Origin: Actinomycetota bacterium
GTDB lineage: Bacteria; Actinomycetota; Thermoleophilia; Gaiellales; Gaiellaceae
Direction of reading: 5' to 3'
DNA length: 24,085 nucleotides
Assembly (NCBI GenBank): GCA_005885565.1
Contig: VAXK01000201.1
Location: 1 to 24,085, forward strand
The number at the start of each line of letters is the position of its first letter. Within the stretch, counting starts at the first letter, position 1. The position numbers were made by a program, and so were the translations under genes. Below, piece by piece: positions 13,937 through 21,195 of the stretch. The notes under the pieces were generated by a model. That model worked only from the letters and a program-made list of their open reading frames with translations. It had not been told where the DNA came from and did not search any database.

Positions 13937-14586
13937 GCCGATGGGCAGGCACGGCGGCCGCCGCGACCTTGCTCGTCGTCGTCGCGGGCGCGGCCGCTGG
14001 AGGTCCCGGCAGGCAGAAGGTCGAGCTGAACGCGGCCGACCAGGCCGCCGCACGTGCGGTCGTCCTGCGCCGCAGTGATCTCGGCGCAGGCTGGACGGGC
14101 GGGCGGATCAAGCCCGACCTCTCGGGCGGGCTGACGTGCCCGAGCTACCACCCGAAGGTGTCCGACCTCGTGGTCACCGGGGCCGCGTCGAGCGAGTTTC
14201 GCCGCACCGGTCTCGCCCTCGCGAACGAGGTCGAGATCTTCAGGACGGCCGCCATGGTGAGCCGGGACTGGCGCCGCTCGATCGTGCCGGCGGCGGTGCC
14301 GTGCCTGCGGCGGACGCTCACGAAGGGCCTCGGCGCGCAGGCGAGGGTCGTCTCGTTCGGCAGGATTCCCTTCCCACGGGTCACGGCGCACACCGCCGCG
14401 TTCCGCGGGGTCGTCGAGGTCTCGGCGCTGGGAAGGACCGTTCGCGTGCTCCTGGACATCGTGCTCGTGGGGCGGGGCCGGACCGAGATCTCGCTTGACG
14501 CGACGGCTCCCGCCGCGGCCGCGCGCGCCGTCTCGGCCGCAGAGCGTCGCCTCGCTCGTGCGCTCGTCGCGCGCGCCCGCGCCTAA
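13933..14586 (+). CDS. Exported protein of unknown function
   Basis: 217 residues from a GTG at 13933 overlapping the sucD stop (GTGA). Residues 1 to about 25 form a signal peptide (SRWAGTAAAATLLVVVAGAA). The mature protein begins with a helix (LNAADQAAARAVVLRRSDLG), then GLTCPSYHPKVSDLVVTG and one further cysteine in VPCLRRTL, so one disulfide is possible. The second half alternates hydrophobic and polar residues (TVRVLLDIVLVGRGRTEISL) as in a beta-sheet. A lipobox is absent, so it is probably secreted rather than a lipoprotein. No enzymatic motif is seen. It is probably co-transcribed with sucCD, but a metabolic link is not evident. Confidence 0.75.
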   Translation: MSRWAGTAAAATLLVVVAGAAAGGPGRQKVELNAADQAAARAVVLRRSDLGAGWTGGRIKPDLSGGLTCPSYHPKVSDLVVTGAASSEFRRTGLALANEVEIFRTAAMVSRDWRRSIVPAAVPCLRRTLTKGLGAQARVVSFGRIPFPRVTAHTAAFRGVVEVSALGRTVRVLLDIVLVGRGRTEISLDATAPAAAARAVSAAERRLARALVARARA

Positions 14587-14589
14587 GCT
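14584..14589 (+). promoter_or_regulatory. Putative -10 box for the MFS gene
   Basis: TAAGCT includes the TAA stop (14584-14586) of the preceding gene and ends 11 bases before the ATG at 14601. The spacing would give a leader of only a few bases. Confidence 0.3.
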
Positions 14590-14600
14590 GAGCGCCACGG

Positions 14601-15836
14601 ATGACGAGCCTCTTCGCGCGCCTCTTTCGGCTCGTCTGGGGAGCCGACGTCGACCGGGCGCTCCGCCCGGTGCTCGCGGTCAGCCTCGCGAGCTCGATGG
14701 GCGGCTCCACCGTGTGGAGCTTCGTCGGGATCTGGGCGATCCGGCACCTGCACGCGCGCCAGTCCACGGTCGGCGTCGTCTTCCTGATCAGCGCGATGGT
14801 GGGCGTCCTCGCCGGCTACGCGGGCGGCCACCTCTCGGACCACGTCGGGCGTCGACCGCTGATCCTGGTCTCCTGGGCGTGCCAGGTCGTGCTCGTGCTG
14901 GGCTTCCTCGCCGCCGGCGGGAGCGAGCCTACGGGGCTCGGGCTCATGTGCCTCGGCGGGCTCGTGTTCCAGATCGGGAGTGCGTCGAGCCAGGCGATGA
15001 TCGCCGACCTCGTGCCGCGCGAGCGGCACGAGCAGGCGTACGCGGCGGTGCGCGTGGCGTCGAACCTCGGCGTCACCCTCGGCCCGCCCATCGGCGGGCT
15101 CTTCCTCGCGCTCGGGAGCTGGTCGGCGCTCTTCGGCGGCGCCGCGTGCCTGTTCTTCGGCGGCTTCGTCCTCGCGCTTCGCTACCTGCCGCGGCACGGG
15201 GACTACGCGCCCGAGGAGCCGCCGACCCGCCACTCGTTCGGCGTCATCGTCCGCGACCGCCCGTTCCTGCTCTTCCTCGTCTCGTCGGCGCTCGCGTGGC
15301 TCGTCTACGTCTCGTTCGAGGTCGTCCTCCCGATCTCGCTCGTCCAGGCCCATGGCCTCGCGCCGGCCACCTGGGGCTTCCTCGTCGTCGTGAACCCGAT
15401 CGTCGTGACGCTCTTCCAGCTCCGGCTCACGCGGCTGCTGCGCCCCGTGCCGGCGGCGCTGAAGCTCGCCGTCGCCCTGCCGCTCATGGGCTTTCCGTTC
15501 GTGCTCCTCCGCGTGGTGGACGCCGTTCCGGCCGTCGCGCTGATGATCCTCGTGTTCGTGGTCGGCGAGATGCTCTGGGTTCCCACGTCACAGACGATCG
15601 TCGCCGGGCTCGCGCCCGAGGACGTGCGCGGCGCCTACATGGGGGCGTTCGGGAGCATGGCCGCGATCGGCTTCGCGCTCGCGCCGTTCCTCGGCCTGCA
15701 GATCCGGGCGACCTACGGGGACGCGGCGGTCTGGGCCGCGGTCGCCGCCCTGTCGCTCGTCGCCGCCGTTATCGGAGCCGCGGCGTGCCGGATCGCGATC
15801 GCGCGCCGGCCTCGACCGGCCTCGGCGGCCGCCTGA
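14601..15836 (+). CDS. Major facilitator superfamily transporter
   Basis: 411 residues with about 12 hydrophobic segments in two six-span halves. The loop between spans 2 and 3 has the MFS signature GHLSDHVGRRPLIL (residues about 75-88). A second family feature is the span-5 region RVASNLGVTLGPPIGGLFLA, with the glycine/proline-rich motif seen in drug-efflux-type MFS proteins. The central cytoplasmic loop is short (YLPRHGDYAPEEPPTR). Substrate unknown; multidrug or metabolite efflux is the most common role of close types. The ATG lies 14 bases after the preceding stop with no Shine-Dalgarno sequence. A TAAGCT box overlaps that stop. Confidence 0.9.
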   Translation: MTSLFARLFRLVWGADVDRALRPVLAVSLASSMGGSTVWSFVGIWAIRHLHARQSTVGVVFLISAMVGVLAGYAGGHLSDHVGRRPLILVSWACQVVLVLGFLAAGGSEPTGLGLMCLGGLVFQIGSASSQAMIADLVPRERHEQAYAAVRVASNLGVTLGPPIGGLFLALGSWSALFGGAACLFFGGFVLALRYLPRHGDYAPEEPPTRHSFGVIVRDRPFLLFLVSSALAWLVYVSFEVVLPISLVQAHGLAPATWGFLVVVNPIVVTLFQLRLTRLLRPVPAALKLAVALPLMGFPFVLLRVVDAVPAVALMILVFVVGEMLWVPTSQTIVAGLAPEDVRGAYMGAFGSMAAIGFALAPFLGLQIRATYGDAAVWAAVAALSLVAAVIGAAACRIAIARRPRPASAAA

Positions 15837-15841
15837 GCGCC

Positions 15842-15847
15842 TAGACT
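15842..15847 (+). promoter_or_regulatory. Leaderless -10 box for the aminotransferase gene
   Basis: TAGACT ends six bases before the GTG at 15854 and starts six bases after the MFS stop. It is the clearest example of the TAnnnT-N6-start pattern in this window. Confidence 0.55.
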
Positions 15848-15853
15848 CGCCGC

Positions 15854-16954
15854 GTGGAGACGATCTCCTTCGCGCGCGGCGTTCCGGCGCCCGAGTGCAT
15901 CCCCGTCCACGAGCTCGCCGACTGCGCGCGGGCTGCGATCGAGGAGGGCGGCGCGGCCGTCCTCTCCTACGGGCCGGGTGGCGGGTACGCGCCGCTCCGT
16001 GCCTGGATCGGCGACCGGTACGGCGTCGAGCCCGAGCGGGTCGTGGTGACGAACGGCTCGCTCCAGGGGTTCGTCTTCCTCGCCGAGCGGCTCGCGGCCG
16101 CGAAGCGGGTGCTCGTGGAGGCGCCCACGTACGACCGGCCGCTTCGGATCCTCGCCCGGCTCGGGGCCGAGGTGGTCGCGCTGCCGATGGACGAGGAAGG
16201 CCTCGATCCCGACGCGCTCGACCGGGCGCTCCGCGACGGGCCGGCGCCGGCGTTCCTGTACACGATCCCGACCTTCCAGAACCCGAGCGGCCGCACGCTC
16301 TCGCTCGAGCGCCGCCGCCGCGTTCTCGACGTCGCGCGCCGGCACGGGCTGCTCGTGGTCGAGGACGACCCGTACGGGCTCGTGAGCTTCGACGCCGAGC
16401 CGCCGCCGACGCTACACGAGCTGGCGGGAGGCGAGGGGGTCGTCCACTCCTCGTCGTTCTCGAAGACGATCGCGCCCGGAGTGCGTGTGGGGTGGTTCGT
16501 CCTGCCGCGCCCGCTCGCGGGCGAGCTCGAGGCCATGGCCGTTTCGACGTACATCACGCCGCCGTTCCTGACCCAGGCGACGGTGTTCGAGTTCCTCCGC
16601 CGTGGGAGCTTCGAGCTGAACCTGGAGCGCGTCCGGGGGCTCCTGCGCGCCCGGCGCGACGCCATGCTCGCGGCGCTCGAACGGCACCTAGCAACAGACT
16701 GTCGCAAGGGCTGGAGCCGGCCCGGCGGCGGCTACTTCGTCTGGCTCGACCTCGCCGACGACGTGGACGCGGCCGATCTGCTCGAGCGGGCCACGGCCGC
16801 AGGGGTCACGTTCGTCAAGGGAGCGGACTTCTTCCCCGGCGGCGAGGGGGGCACGAGCTCGGCGCGCCTCGCGTACAGCTTCGTCTCGCCGGCGGAGATC
16901 GAGGAGGGCGTCGAGCGGCTTGCCGCCGCCGTGCCCGCCAGAGTCCCCGTTTAG
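15854..16954 (+). CDS. PLP-dependent aminotransferase, fold type I (2-aminoadipate/aromatic type)
   Basis: 366 residues from a GTG at 15854. The sequence has the class I/II aminotransferase pattern of LysN/MocR-like enzymes: LSYGPGGGYAPLRAWIGDRY (37-56), VTNGSLQG (65-72), YTIPTFQNPSGRTLS (136-150), EDDPYGLVSF (170-179, Asp172 pairing with the PLP nitrogen), the Schiff-base lysine in SSSFSKTIAPGVRVGW (199-214, Lys204), and GGYFVWLDL near the C-terminus. There is no N-terminal DNA-binding domain, so it is a free enzyme rather than a MocR regulator. The amino donor and acceptor are not readable; aminoadipate, aromatic or branched-chain amino acids are likely. Its last four bases overlap the stop of the convergent Cys-rich gene. 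Confidence 0.9.
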   Translation: METISFARGVPAPECIPVHELADCARAAIEEGGAAVLSYGPGGGYAPLRAWIGDRYGVEPERVVVTNGSLQGFVFLAERLAAAKRVLVEAPTYDRPLRILARLGAEVVALPMDEEGLDPDALDRALRDGPAPAFLYTIPTFQNPSGRTLSLERRRRVLDVARRHGLLVVEDDPYGLVSFDAEPPPTLHELAGGEGVVHSSSFSKTIAPGVRVGWFVLPRPLAGELEAMAVSTYITPPFLTQATVFEFLRRGSFELNLERVRGLLRARRDAMLAALERHLATDCRKGWSRPGGGYFVWLDLADDVDAADLLERATAAGVTFVKGADFFPGGEGGTSSARLAYSFVSPAEIEEGVERLAAAVPARVPV

Positions 16955-17127
16955 CCGCCTGCCCTAAAAGCGAGGCTGCGGGCGACGAGCTGCGGTTGCC
17001 TCGGGGCGGTGAGCACGCCCGCGCGCGCCTGCCGGAAGGTGGGGCAGGGATCGTCGCCTGGAAGGGCGCAGAGGCCCGCTCGGCGGAAGTAGCAGTCGGC
17101 GCACGTCGGCGCGCTGCGCTTGCTCAT
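16951..17127 (-). CDS. 58-aa cysteine-rich protein, probable metal-binding
   Basis: The minus strand from the ATG at 17127 encodes 58 residues starting MSKRSAPTCADCYFRRAGLC. Four cysteines fall in a CxxC-x7-C-x7-C pattern (Cys9, 12, 20, 28), followed by CPTFRQAR and a basic tail. This spacing suits binding of zinc or an iron-sulfur cluster. The composition is clearly protein-like and the frame fills a gap with no other gene. The stop TAA on this strand and the stop TAG of the convergent aminotransferase share bases 16951-16954. The ribosome site is poor (GGGGAG about 14 bases upstream). I know of no function. Confidence 0.6.
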   Translation of the reverse strand: MSKRSAPTCADCYFRRAGLCALPGDDPCPTFRQARAGVLTAPRQPQLVARSLAFRAGG

Positions 17128-17267
17128 AACTGGCTTTTCGTCTCCCCGTACGACCGCAACGACTGGGCGACATCTTTGGGGCCATGGCCGCCGGGCGCAA
17201 GAGGCCGAGAGGCGAAAAGGACGGAGTTTGCGGCCGTTTCGTACCTGCCGAAAATTGCCGATTCCTG

Positions 17268-18275
17268 TCAGTCGCTCGGCAGCGTTGCCAACGCCCGCAA
17301 CGCCTGTTGAAAGTTCTGCACAGGGACGATCCGGACCCCGTGCGCATACCTCCGCGCTTCGGTCGCGTTCTCCCCAGCCGGGACGAGAAAGACGTGGATT
17401 CCTGCCTTGCGAACTCCGATCGTCTTCTGCTCGACGCCTCCGATCGGCGCCACGGTCCCGTCGAGCTCGATCTCCCCGGTCGCGGCGACCCGACGGCCGT
17501 GGTCGACGTCGCGGCCGAGCTGCTCGAGGATGTCGAGGGCGAATGCGAGACCGGCCGAGGGGCCGCCGACGTCACCGGCGTTGATCCGCACGTTGATCGG
17601 CAGTCGCACGGCGGCGGCCTGGCCGGGGAAGATCCCGAGGATCGGACGGCCGGCCTGCCGCGGGTCGGCAATCGTCTTGACCCGCACCTGGGTGAGCGCG
17701 CCGCTGCGGCGTACGCCGATCCGGAACGTCGTTCCGGCCGGCCGGCTCCCGAGGATCGCCCGGAGATCCTTCGCCGTTCGGACTCGGCGGCCGTCGACGC
17801 TCACGATGACGTCGGTGGGGAGGAGCTTGCCGGCGGCCGGAGCGTCGCGGGCCACGTCCTCGATGAGCACCCCGGTCGAGTGCGCGGCAACCTTGTAGCC
17901 GAGCGCGCGGAGGGCGACGGCCGCCGCCACCTCCTGCGAGCGGGACATGGCCCGCAAGTCCTCCGTATGGCGCGCCTTCTCGCTCACCCCGGGCGGCTGG
18001 ACGACCGAGGACGGCACGATCGTCGCGCCCTCGCGGATGCTGGGAAAGAGGCGCTCGAGCCAGCTCGCCTTGCGGACGAGCACGTCGACGTAGTAGATCC
18101 CGCCGCCGTCGCGCGGCACCTTTCCTCCCGGCACGGTGACGAGGGGGGCGACTGCGTGCGCGCGGTCGGGGAGGAAGACGTAGCTGTCGGACGGCGCGAG
18201 CCAGAGGATCAGCGCGACGACAGCGAGAAGGAGGAGCCCGGCCGCGGCGAGGCGCGCGGGGGTGAGACGCTTCAC
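17268..18275 (-). CDS. Membrane-anchored PDZ-domain Lon-type serine protease (YlbL/SdrC-like)
   Basis: 335 residues from a GTG at 18275 that overlaps the stop of the SDR gene (GTGA). One N-terminal membrane segment (residues 8-27) is followed by an extracytoplasmic domain and then a PDZ domain (about 130-200, with the VIVSVDGRRVRTAKDLRAIL stretch). A Lon proteolytic domain fills about 225-335. The Ser-Lys dyad is intact: Ser240 in VGGPSAGLAFAL and Lys284 in GGVEQKTIG. This is the YlbL family (PDZ plus Lon catalytic domain without the ATPase), widespread in Gram-positive bacteria and thought to act in envelope protein quality control. Length matches the family. Coupling to the SDR gene appears incidental. 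Confidence 0.92.
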   Translation of the reverse strand: MKRLTPARLAAAGLLLLAVVALILWLAPSDSYVFLPDRAHAVAPLVTVPGGKVPRDGGGIYYVDVLVRKASWLERLFPSIREGATIVPSSVVQPPGVSEKARHTEDLRAMSRSQEVAAAVALRALGYKVAAHSTGVLIEDVARDAPAAGKLLPTDVIVSVDGRRVRTAKDLRAILGSRPAGTTFRIGVRRSGALTQVRVKTIADPRQAGRPILGIFPGQAAAVRLPINVRINAGDVGGPSAGLAFALDILEQLGRDVDHGRRVAATGEIELDGTVAPIGGVEQKTIGVRKAGIHVFLVPAGENATEARRYAHGVRIVPVQNFQQALRALATLPSD

Positions 18276-19015
18276 AACAGGCTGCGCGTGAGCCCTCCGT
18301 CGACGGGCACGACCGTTCCGGTCACGTATGCGGCTTGATCCGAGGCGAGGAAGCAGACGACGTCGCCGATCTCGCGCGGGGTGCCGAGCCGGCGCAGCGG
18401 GATCTTGGCCAGGTCCTGCTCGGTCGGCCCTTCGGGATAGACCTCGGCGATTCGAGCCGTGTCGATTCGGCCGGGCGCGATCGTGTTGACGGTGACGCCC
18501 CTGGGCCCGAGCTCGCGTGCGAGGGTCTTCGCCCAGCCGATCACACCCGGTCGTACGGCGTTCGAGAGCACGAGGTTGTCGACGGGCTCGCGGACGGAGC
18601 TCGACTCGATGTTGATCACGCGCCCGCGGCCGCTGCGCTCGAGGTGCGGTCGGCAGAGGTTCGTCAGCCGGATCGCCGAGAGGAGCAGCAGCTCGACCGC
18701 CGCCTCGACGGCTGCCGGGTCGAGGTCGAGGGCCGGGCCGCGCGGCGGGCCGCCGCCGTTGTTCACGAGGATGTCGATGCCGCCGAAGGCCTCGAGCGTG
18801 CGCTCGACGAGGCGCTCGAGGTCGCGCGGGTCCGTCAGGTCGCCGCGGACGGAGAGCGCGCCGATCCGCTCGGCCTCGCGCTCGAGAACGTCGCGGCGGC
18901 GCGCGAACATCGCGACATGCGCGCCCTCGTCGGCGAGCGCCTCCGCGGTCGCGAGGCCCATCCCGGACGACGCGCCGCAGACGATCGCCGTCCGATCTCG
19001 AAGCCCTAGATCCAC
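18272..19015 (-). CDS. Short-chain dehydrogenase/reductase with non-canonical active site
   Basis: 247 residues from a GTG at 19015, chosen because GGGAGGGG sits immediately upstream and the product then begins MDLGLRDRTAIV as in related SDRs. An ATG at 19027 is possible. The Rossmann nucleotide loop is CGASSGMG (13-20), the NNAG-like motif reads NNGGGP (85-90), and the C-terminal part has RGVTVNTIAPGRIDT (172-186). Ser138-140 align with the catalytic serine. Where YxxxK should be the sequence is SNAVR (151-155), so the tyrosine is Ser and the lysine Arg. It therefore belongs to a divergent SDR group whose chemistry is not the standard proton relay. Arg39-41 after strand 2 suggest NADP. Function unknown. 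Confidence 0.85.
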   Translation of the reverse strand: MDLGLRDRTAIVCGASSGMGLATAEALADEGAHVAMFARRRDVLEREAERIGALSVRGDLTDPRDLERLVERTLEAFGGIDILVNNGGGPPRGPALDLDPAAVEAAVELLLLSAIRLTNLCRPHLERSGRGRVINIESSSVREPVDNLVLSNAVRPGVIGWAKTLARELGPRGVTVNTIAPGRIDTARIAEVYPEGPTEQDLAKIPLRRLGTPREIGDVVCFLASDQAAYVTGTVVPVDGGLTRSLL

Positions 19016-19019
19016 TTCC

Positions 19020-19024
19020 CCTCC
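19020..19024 (-). promoter_or_regulatory. Shine-Dalgarno sequence for the SDR gene
   Basis: GGAGG within GGGAGGGG on the minus strand, four bases before the GTG at 19015. It supports that start over the ATG at 19027, which is part of the same sequence. Confidence 0.5.
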
Positions 19025-19141
19025 CATTGGGTGGGGAGTGAGGTCCACCCGCCACCCGCCGCCAGCGTATCGGCCGAAAGCGCACGCGACTGCGCCGATT
19101 CGGCACCGAGATTCACCAGGAAGACCACCACGCGCGACACG

Positions 19142-20068
19142 CTACGTCGACAAGACGCTCACGACCTCGCGCACCGCGGCGGCGGAGTCCTCGAGCGCCT
19201 TCCGCTCCTCGTCGCCCAACTGGAGCTCGATCACCTGCTCCACGCCCCCCGCGCCGAGCTTCACCGGCACGCCCATGTACAGGCCCTCGATCCCATACTC
19301 GCCCTCGAGGTACGCCGTGCAGGGCAGCACGCGCTTCTCGTCGAGCACGATCGCGTCCACCATCTGCGCCGCCGCGGCGCCGGGCGCGTACCACGCCGAC
19401 GTCCCGAGCAGGTTCACGATCTCGCCGCCTCCTTTCGCCGTCCGCTCGACCATCGCGGCGATCCGCCCGGCGGGAACGAGCTTCCGCAGCGGCACGCCGC
19501 CGACCGTCGTCGCGGAGACGACCGGCACCATCTGATCGCCGTGGCCGCCGAGCACCGTCGCGGTCACGTCCTTCACGGACGAGCCCGTCTCCCAGGCGAT
19601 GAACGTCGCGAAGCGGGCGGTGTCGAGGATCCCCGCCATCCCGAACACGCGCTCCTTCGGCCAGCCGGAGACGTTCTTGGCGACGTGGCACATCGCGTCG
19701 AGCGGGTTCGACACGACCACGAGCACCGCGTCGGGCGACGCGGCGACGACCGCCTGCGTCACGTCCTTCACGATCTTCTCGTTCGTCGTGACGAGATCGT
19801 CGCGACTCATCCCCGGCGAACGGGGCAGCCCCGCCGTCACGACCACCACGTCCGACCCGGCCGTCTCGTCGTAGCCGTTCGAGCCCACGAGCGCCGGCTC
19901 GAAGCCGAGCACCGCGCCCATCTGCGCGATGTCGAGCGCCTTCCCCTGCGGCAGGCCCTCCTTGATGTCGACGAGCACGACGTCGGCGTAGTCCCGCGCC
20001 GCGAGCACCTGCGCGCACGTGGCGCCGACGTTCCCGGCGCCGACGACCGTGACCTTCGCGCGGGCCAC
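19142..20068 (-). CDS. mdh: Malate dehydrogenase (LDH-like, NAD-dependent)
   Basis: 308 residues from a GTG at 20068, which immediately follows the icd stop. The nucleotide loop is VGAGNVGAT (9-17), with Asp34 ending strand 2 in VLVDIKEG, indicating NAD rather than NADP. The mobile substrate loop GLPRSPGMSRDDL (80-92) carries Arg83 and Arg89; arginine at the first of these marks malate rather than lactate specificity. Asp149/Arg152 and the catalytic His176 are present in GILDTARF and LGGHGDQMVP. It oxidises malate to oxaloacetate, feeding the citrate synthase encoded on the opposite strand. Co-transcribed with icd. A good terminator is not visible after the stop. Confidence 0.95.
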   Translation of the reverse strand: MARAKVTVVGAGNVGATCAQVLAARDYADVVLVDIKEGLPQGKALDIAQMGAVLGFEPALVGSNGYDETAGSDVVVVTAGLPRSPGMSRDDLVTTNEKIVKDVTQAVVAASPDAVLVVVSNPLDAMCHVAKNVSGWPKERVFGMAGILDTARFATFIAWETGSSVKDVTATVLGGHGDQMVPVVSATTVGGVPLRKLVPAGRIAAMVERTAKGGGEIVNLLGTSAWYAPGAAAAQMVDAIVLDEKRVLPCTAYLEGEYGIEGLYMGVPVKLGAGGVEQVIELQLGDEERKALEDSAAAVREVVSVLST

Positions 20069-21160
20069 CTAGACGCGGACCCCGAGCTTCTCGACGATCG
20101 CGTCCGCGACCTCGCTCGTTCCGACGGCCGTCGGGTCGCTGCGCGACGGCTTCATGTCGTACGTGACGCTCTCGCCCTCGTGGATCACCTCGGCGATCGC
20201 CTCCTCGAGCCGGTCGGCCGCCTCCCGCTCCTCGAGGTGGCGCAGCATCAGCATCCCGGAGAGCATCTGCGCCATCGGGTTGACCTTGTTCTGGCCCGCG
20301 TACTTCGGCGCCGAGCCGTGCGTCGGCTCGAAGACGGCGATCCCCTCGCCGAAGTTCCCGCCCGGCGCCAGGCCGAGGCCGCCGATCATCCCGGCGCACA
20401 GGTCGGAGACGACGTCGCCGTAGAGGTTCGGCAGGACGAGCACGTCGTACTCCTCCGGCCGCTGGACGAGCTGCATGCACATGTTGTCCACGATCCGGTC
20501 GTCGAACTCGACGTCGTCGTTCTCGGCCGCGACCTCGCGGGCCACCCGGAGGTACAGCCCGTCGGAGAACTTCATGATGTTCGCCTTGTGCACGGCCGTG
20601 ACCTTGCGGCGGCCGTTGCGGCGCGCGTAGTCGAAGGCGAACTGGACGATGCGGCGCGTGCCGGTAACCGACAGGGGCTTGATCGAGATCCCCGCGTCGC
20701 GGTGCGCGAGGCGGCCGCCGTGCGCCTCGATCCAGCCGATGAGCTCCTCCGCTTCGGGCGAGCCCTGCTCGTACTCGATCCCGGCGTACAGGTCCTCCGT
20801 GTTCTCGCGCACGACGACGAGGTCGACGTCGTCGAAGCGCGTGCGCACACCCGGGTAGCTCTTGCAGGGGCGCACCTGCGCGTAGAGGTCGAGGCCCTTG
20901 CGGAGCGCCACGTTGACCGACCGGAAGCCGCCGCCCACCGGGGTCGTGATCGGCCCCTTGAGCGCGACTCCGGTCTCGCGGATCGCCTCCAGCACCTCGT
21001 CCGGGAGCGGGTTCCCGCCGTGCTCGTCCATCACGTCGGTGCCCGCGTGGCGCACGTCCCAGTCGAGCTCGACGCCGGTCGCCTCCAGCACTCGGCGGGT
21101 CGCCTCCGTGAGCTCCGGGCCGGTGCCGTCGCCGGGAATCAGGATCACGCGGTGGGCCAT
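20069..21160 (-). CDS. icd: Isocitrate dehydrogenase (isocitrate/isopropylmalate dehydrogenase family)
   Basis: 363 residues from the ATG at 21160, starting MAHRVILIPGDGTGPE. The substrate site includes FRSVNVALRK (79-88; Ser81 matches E. coli Ser113), RPCKSYPGV (97-105) and VVRENTEDLYAG (117-128). Tyr178 and Lys192 lie in FDYARRN and TAVHKANIMK, and the metal aspartates in YGDVVSDLCAG (247-257). The cofactor loop reads HGSAPKYAGQNKVNP (281-295). Lys286-Tyr287 match the E. coli NADP-binding pair, whereas NAD enzymes usually have Asp-Ile, so NADP use is predicted. At about 360 residues it is shorter than E. coli IDH and similar to the archaeal/mitochondrial type. Divergent from the citrate synthase gene with 35 bases between starts. 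Confidence 0.92.
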   Translation of the reverse strand: MAHRVILIPGDGTGPELTEATRRVLEATGVELDWDVRHAGTDVMDEHGGNPLPDEVLEAIRETGVALKGPITTPVGGGFRSVNVALRKGLDLYAQVRPCKSYPGVRTRFDDVDLVVVRENTEDLYAGIEYEQGSPEAEELIGWIEAHGGRLAHRDAGISIKPLSVTGTRRIVQFAFDYARRNGRRKVTAVHKANIMKFSDGLYLRVAREVAAENDDVEFDDRIVDNMCMQLVQRPEEYDVLVLPNLYGDVVSDLCAGMIGGLGLAPGGNFGEGIAVFEPTHGSAPKYAGQNKVNPMAQMLSGMLMLRHLEEREAADRLEEAIAEVIHEGESVTYDMKPSRSDPTAVGTSEVADAIVEKLGVRV

Positions 21161-21171
21161 CCCGAGGCGGC

Positions 21172-21187
21172 ACCTTACAGATACATT
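21172..21187. promoter_or_regulatory. Back-to-back -10 boxes for icd-mdh and the citrate synthase genes
   Basis: TAAGGT on the minus strand (21177-21172) ends 11 bases before the icd ATG. TACATT on the plus strand (21182-21187) ends eight bases before the citrate synthase ATG. The two lie four bases apart in a 35-base gap, so the two arms of the citric acid cycle locus should be jointly controlled or mutually exclusive. Confidence 0.45.
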
Positions 21188-21195
21188 CCTGCGCA

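Noticed and set aside
17124..17267. Minus-strand open stretch ending DVAQSLRSYGETKSQL with its TGA overlapping the ATG of the Cys-rich gene
   Set aside because: The last 16 residues look protein-like and the ATGA overlap is suggestive. However, the stretch has no ATG or GTG start, follows an in-frame TGA, and most of its codons lack the local G/C bias. Worth remembering if relatives show a gene here.
19016..19141. Gap between mdh and the SDR gene searched for a terminator or small gene
   Set aside because: No convincing hairpin with a T-tract and no short frame with a start signal was found. A GATACGCT sequence on the minus strand could be a -10 box but lies about 50 bases from the start codon.
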